DNA from: Phycisphaerae bacterium
GTDB lineage: Bacteria > Planctomycetota > Phycisphaerae > UBA1845 > Fen-1342
NCBI GenBank assembly: GCA_020058145.1
Contig: JAGVEP010000070.1
Coordinates: 1-7,329, forward strand
Length of the DNA: 7,329 nt
Reading direction: 5' to 3'
Position 1 is the stretch's first letter; each line of letters begins with the position of its first letter. Of the stretch, positions 7,095 to 7,329 are shown piece by piece. The notes beneath the pieces are model-generated. The model was given only the letters and a program-made list of their open reading frames with translations, searched no databases and was not told the origin of the DNA. The translations under genes were made by a program, and so were the position numbers.

Positions 7095-7110
7095 TTCGTC
7101 AACTAACGAA
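7095..7110. promoter_or_regulatory. Palindromic operator of arsR2 operon
   Basis: Perfect 5-bp arms TTCGT and ACGAA separated by 6 bp. The site touches the last base of the -10 box and covers the predicted transcription start (about 7103). A bound ArsR dimer would block promoter opening. The sequence differs from the module B operator. Confidence 0.68.
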
Positions 7111-7137
7111 GTATAGCACATTTCCGGCCCGGGTCAA
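7110..7137 (-). promoter_or_regulatory. Sigma70-like promoter of module A
   Basis: Minus-strand -35 TTGACC (7137-7132), a 16-nt spacer and -10 TATACT (7115-7110). Both boxes are five of six to the consensus. The predicted start near 7103 gives a leader of about 24 nt before the GTG at 7079. It should drive arsR2, arsC and arsM. Confidence 0.72.
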
Positions 7138-7202
7138 GCGGACCGCCCACATTCGCGCCGTGCTACTCGAAAAAGAGCGGCCCCACACCGACACCGGCAA
7201 CT

Positions 7203-7266
7203 TAGCCCAAGTGAAACACTTTTGAGCCCGGGCCGGTTCGGGCTCAAAAGTGTCTAACTTGGGCTA
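7203..7266. repeat. 28-bp near-perfect inverted repeat, 8-nt loop
   Basis: The left arm 7203-7230 (begins TAGCCCAAGT, ends TTTTGAGCCCG) pairs with the right arm 7239-7266 (ends ACTTGGGCTA) at 26 of 28 positions, around the loop GGCCGGTT. Both mismatches lie together at the third of the arm nearest the outer end. No T-run follows on either strand, so it is not a standard intrinsic terminator. Candidates are a small palindromic repeat of REP type, a minimal MITE-like remnant, or a structural boundary element upstream of the ars promoter. Confidence 0.85.
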
Positions 7267-7289
7267 GTGCTCTGTCACGGCTGAATTGA

Positions 7290-7329
7290 CGCACCGGTGG
7301 GAGGGCGAGGCTCCCGCCGAGCCGGTGCG
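7290..7329. repeat. Nested GC-rich inverted repeat at window edge, REP-like
   Basis: Outer arms CGCACCGG (7290-7297) and CCGGTGCG (7322-7329) enclose an inner hairpin GGGAG (7299-7303) / CTCCC (7311-7315). The GAGGGCGAGGCTCCCGCCGAG core resembles intergenic repeats I recall from planctomycete genomes; this is memory, not a search. The element may continue beyond the window. Confidence 0.6.

Noticed and set aside
7203..7266. Large inverted repeat as a standard Rho-independent terminator
   Set aside because: Neither strand has a T-tract after the stem. A role as a Rho-assisted or processing site for a gene outside the window is not excluded.

Overview
This is a compact arsenic-resistance island. 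Every gene I can support lies on the minus strand, and nearly the whole window is coding. The DNA is GC-rich (roughly two thirds G+C by eye). The exported proteins have Ala/Pro/Gln-rich linkers, and the right edge carries intergenic hairpins of a style I associate with Planctomycetota. I therefore lean towards a Planctomycetota-like, Gram-negative-type bacterium. That is a guess from style: the window has no rRNA or housekeeping marker.

Layout, in the direction of transcription (high to low coordinates). Module A (about 7137 to 5386) has a sigma70-like promoter (TTGACC, 16-nt spacer, TATACT) overlapping a palindromic operator. It is followed by arsR2, arsC (thioredoxin-type arsenate reductase, overlapping arsR2 by 16 nt) and arsM (As(III) S-adenosylmethionine methyltransferase). 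Module B (about 5294 to 120) has a second promoter (TTGACG, 18-nt spacer, TAATAT) with a different, 20-bp palindromic operator. It is followed by arsR1, an exported protein with two thioredoxin-like halves and a Cys/Pro tail (4-nt overlap with arsR1), a MacB/FtsX-type ABC permease, its ATPase, a DUF2703 lipoprotein and the arsenite efflux permease acr3. Positions 1-119 and 7138-7329 hold no gene I can support; the latter carries two inverted-repeat elements.

How the genes fit together: ArsC reduces arsenate to arsenite. ArsM methylates arsenite. Acr3 exports it. The two ArsR proteins, each with a CxC thiolate site, should release their own promoters when As(III) binds. The unusual part is the middle of module B. 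An ABC transporter of the MacB/LolCD architecture is co-transcribed with one secreted and one lipid-anchored Cys-rich protein, between the sensor and the efflux pump. All three envelope-exposed proteins (secreted protein, permease ectodomain, lipoprotein) carry vicinal Cys-Cys pairs, the classic geometry for trivalent arsenic. I propose a periplasmic or envelope arsenite-handling arm working beside Acr3. The gene order and motifs are visible; the function is inference.
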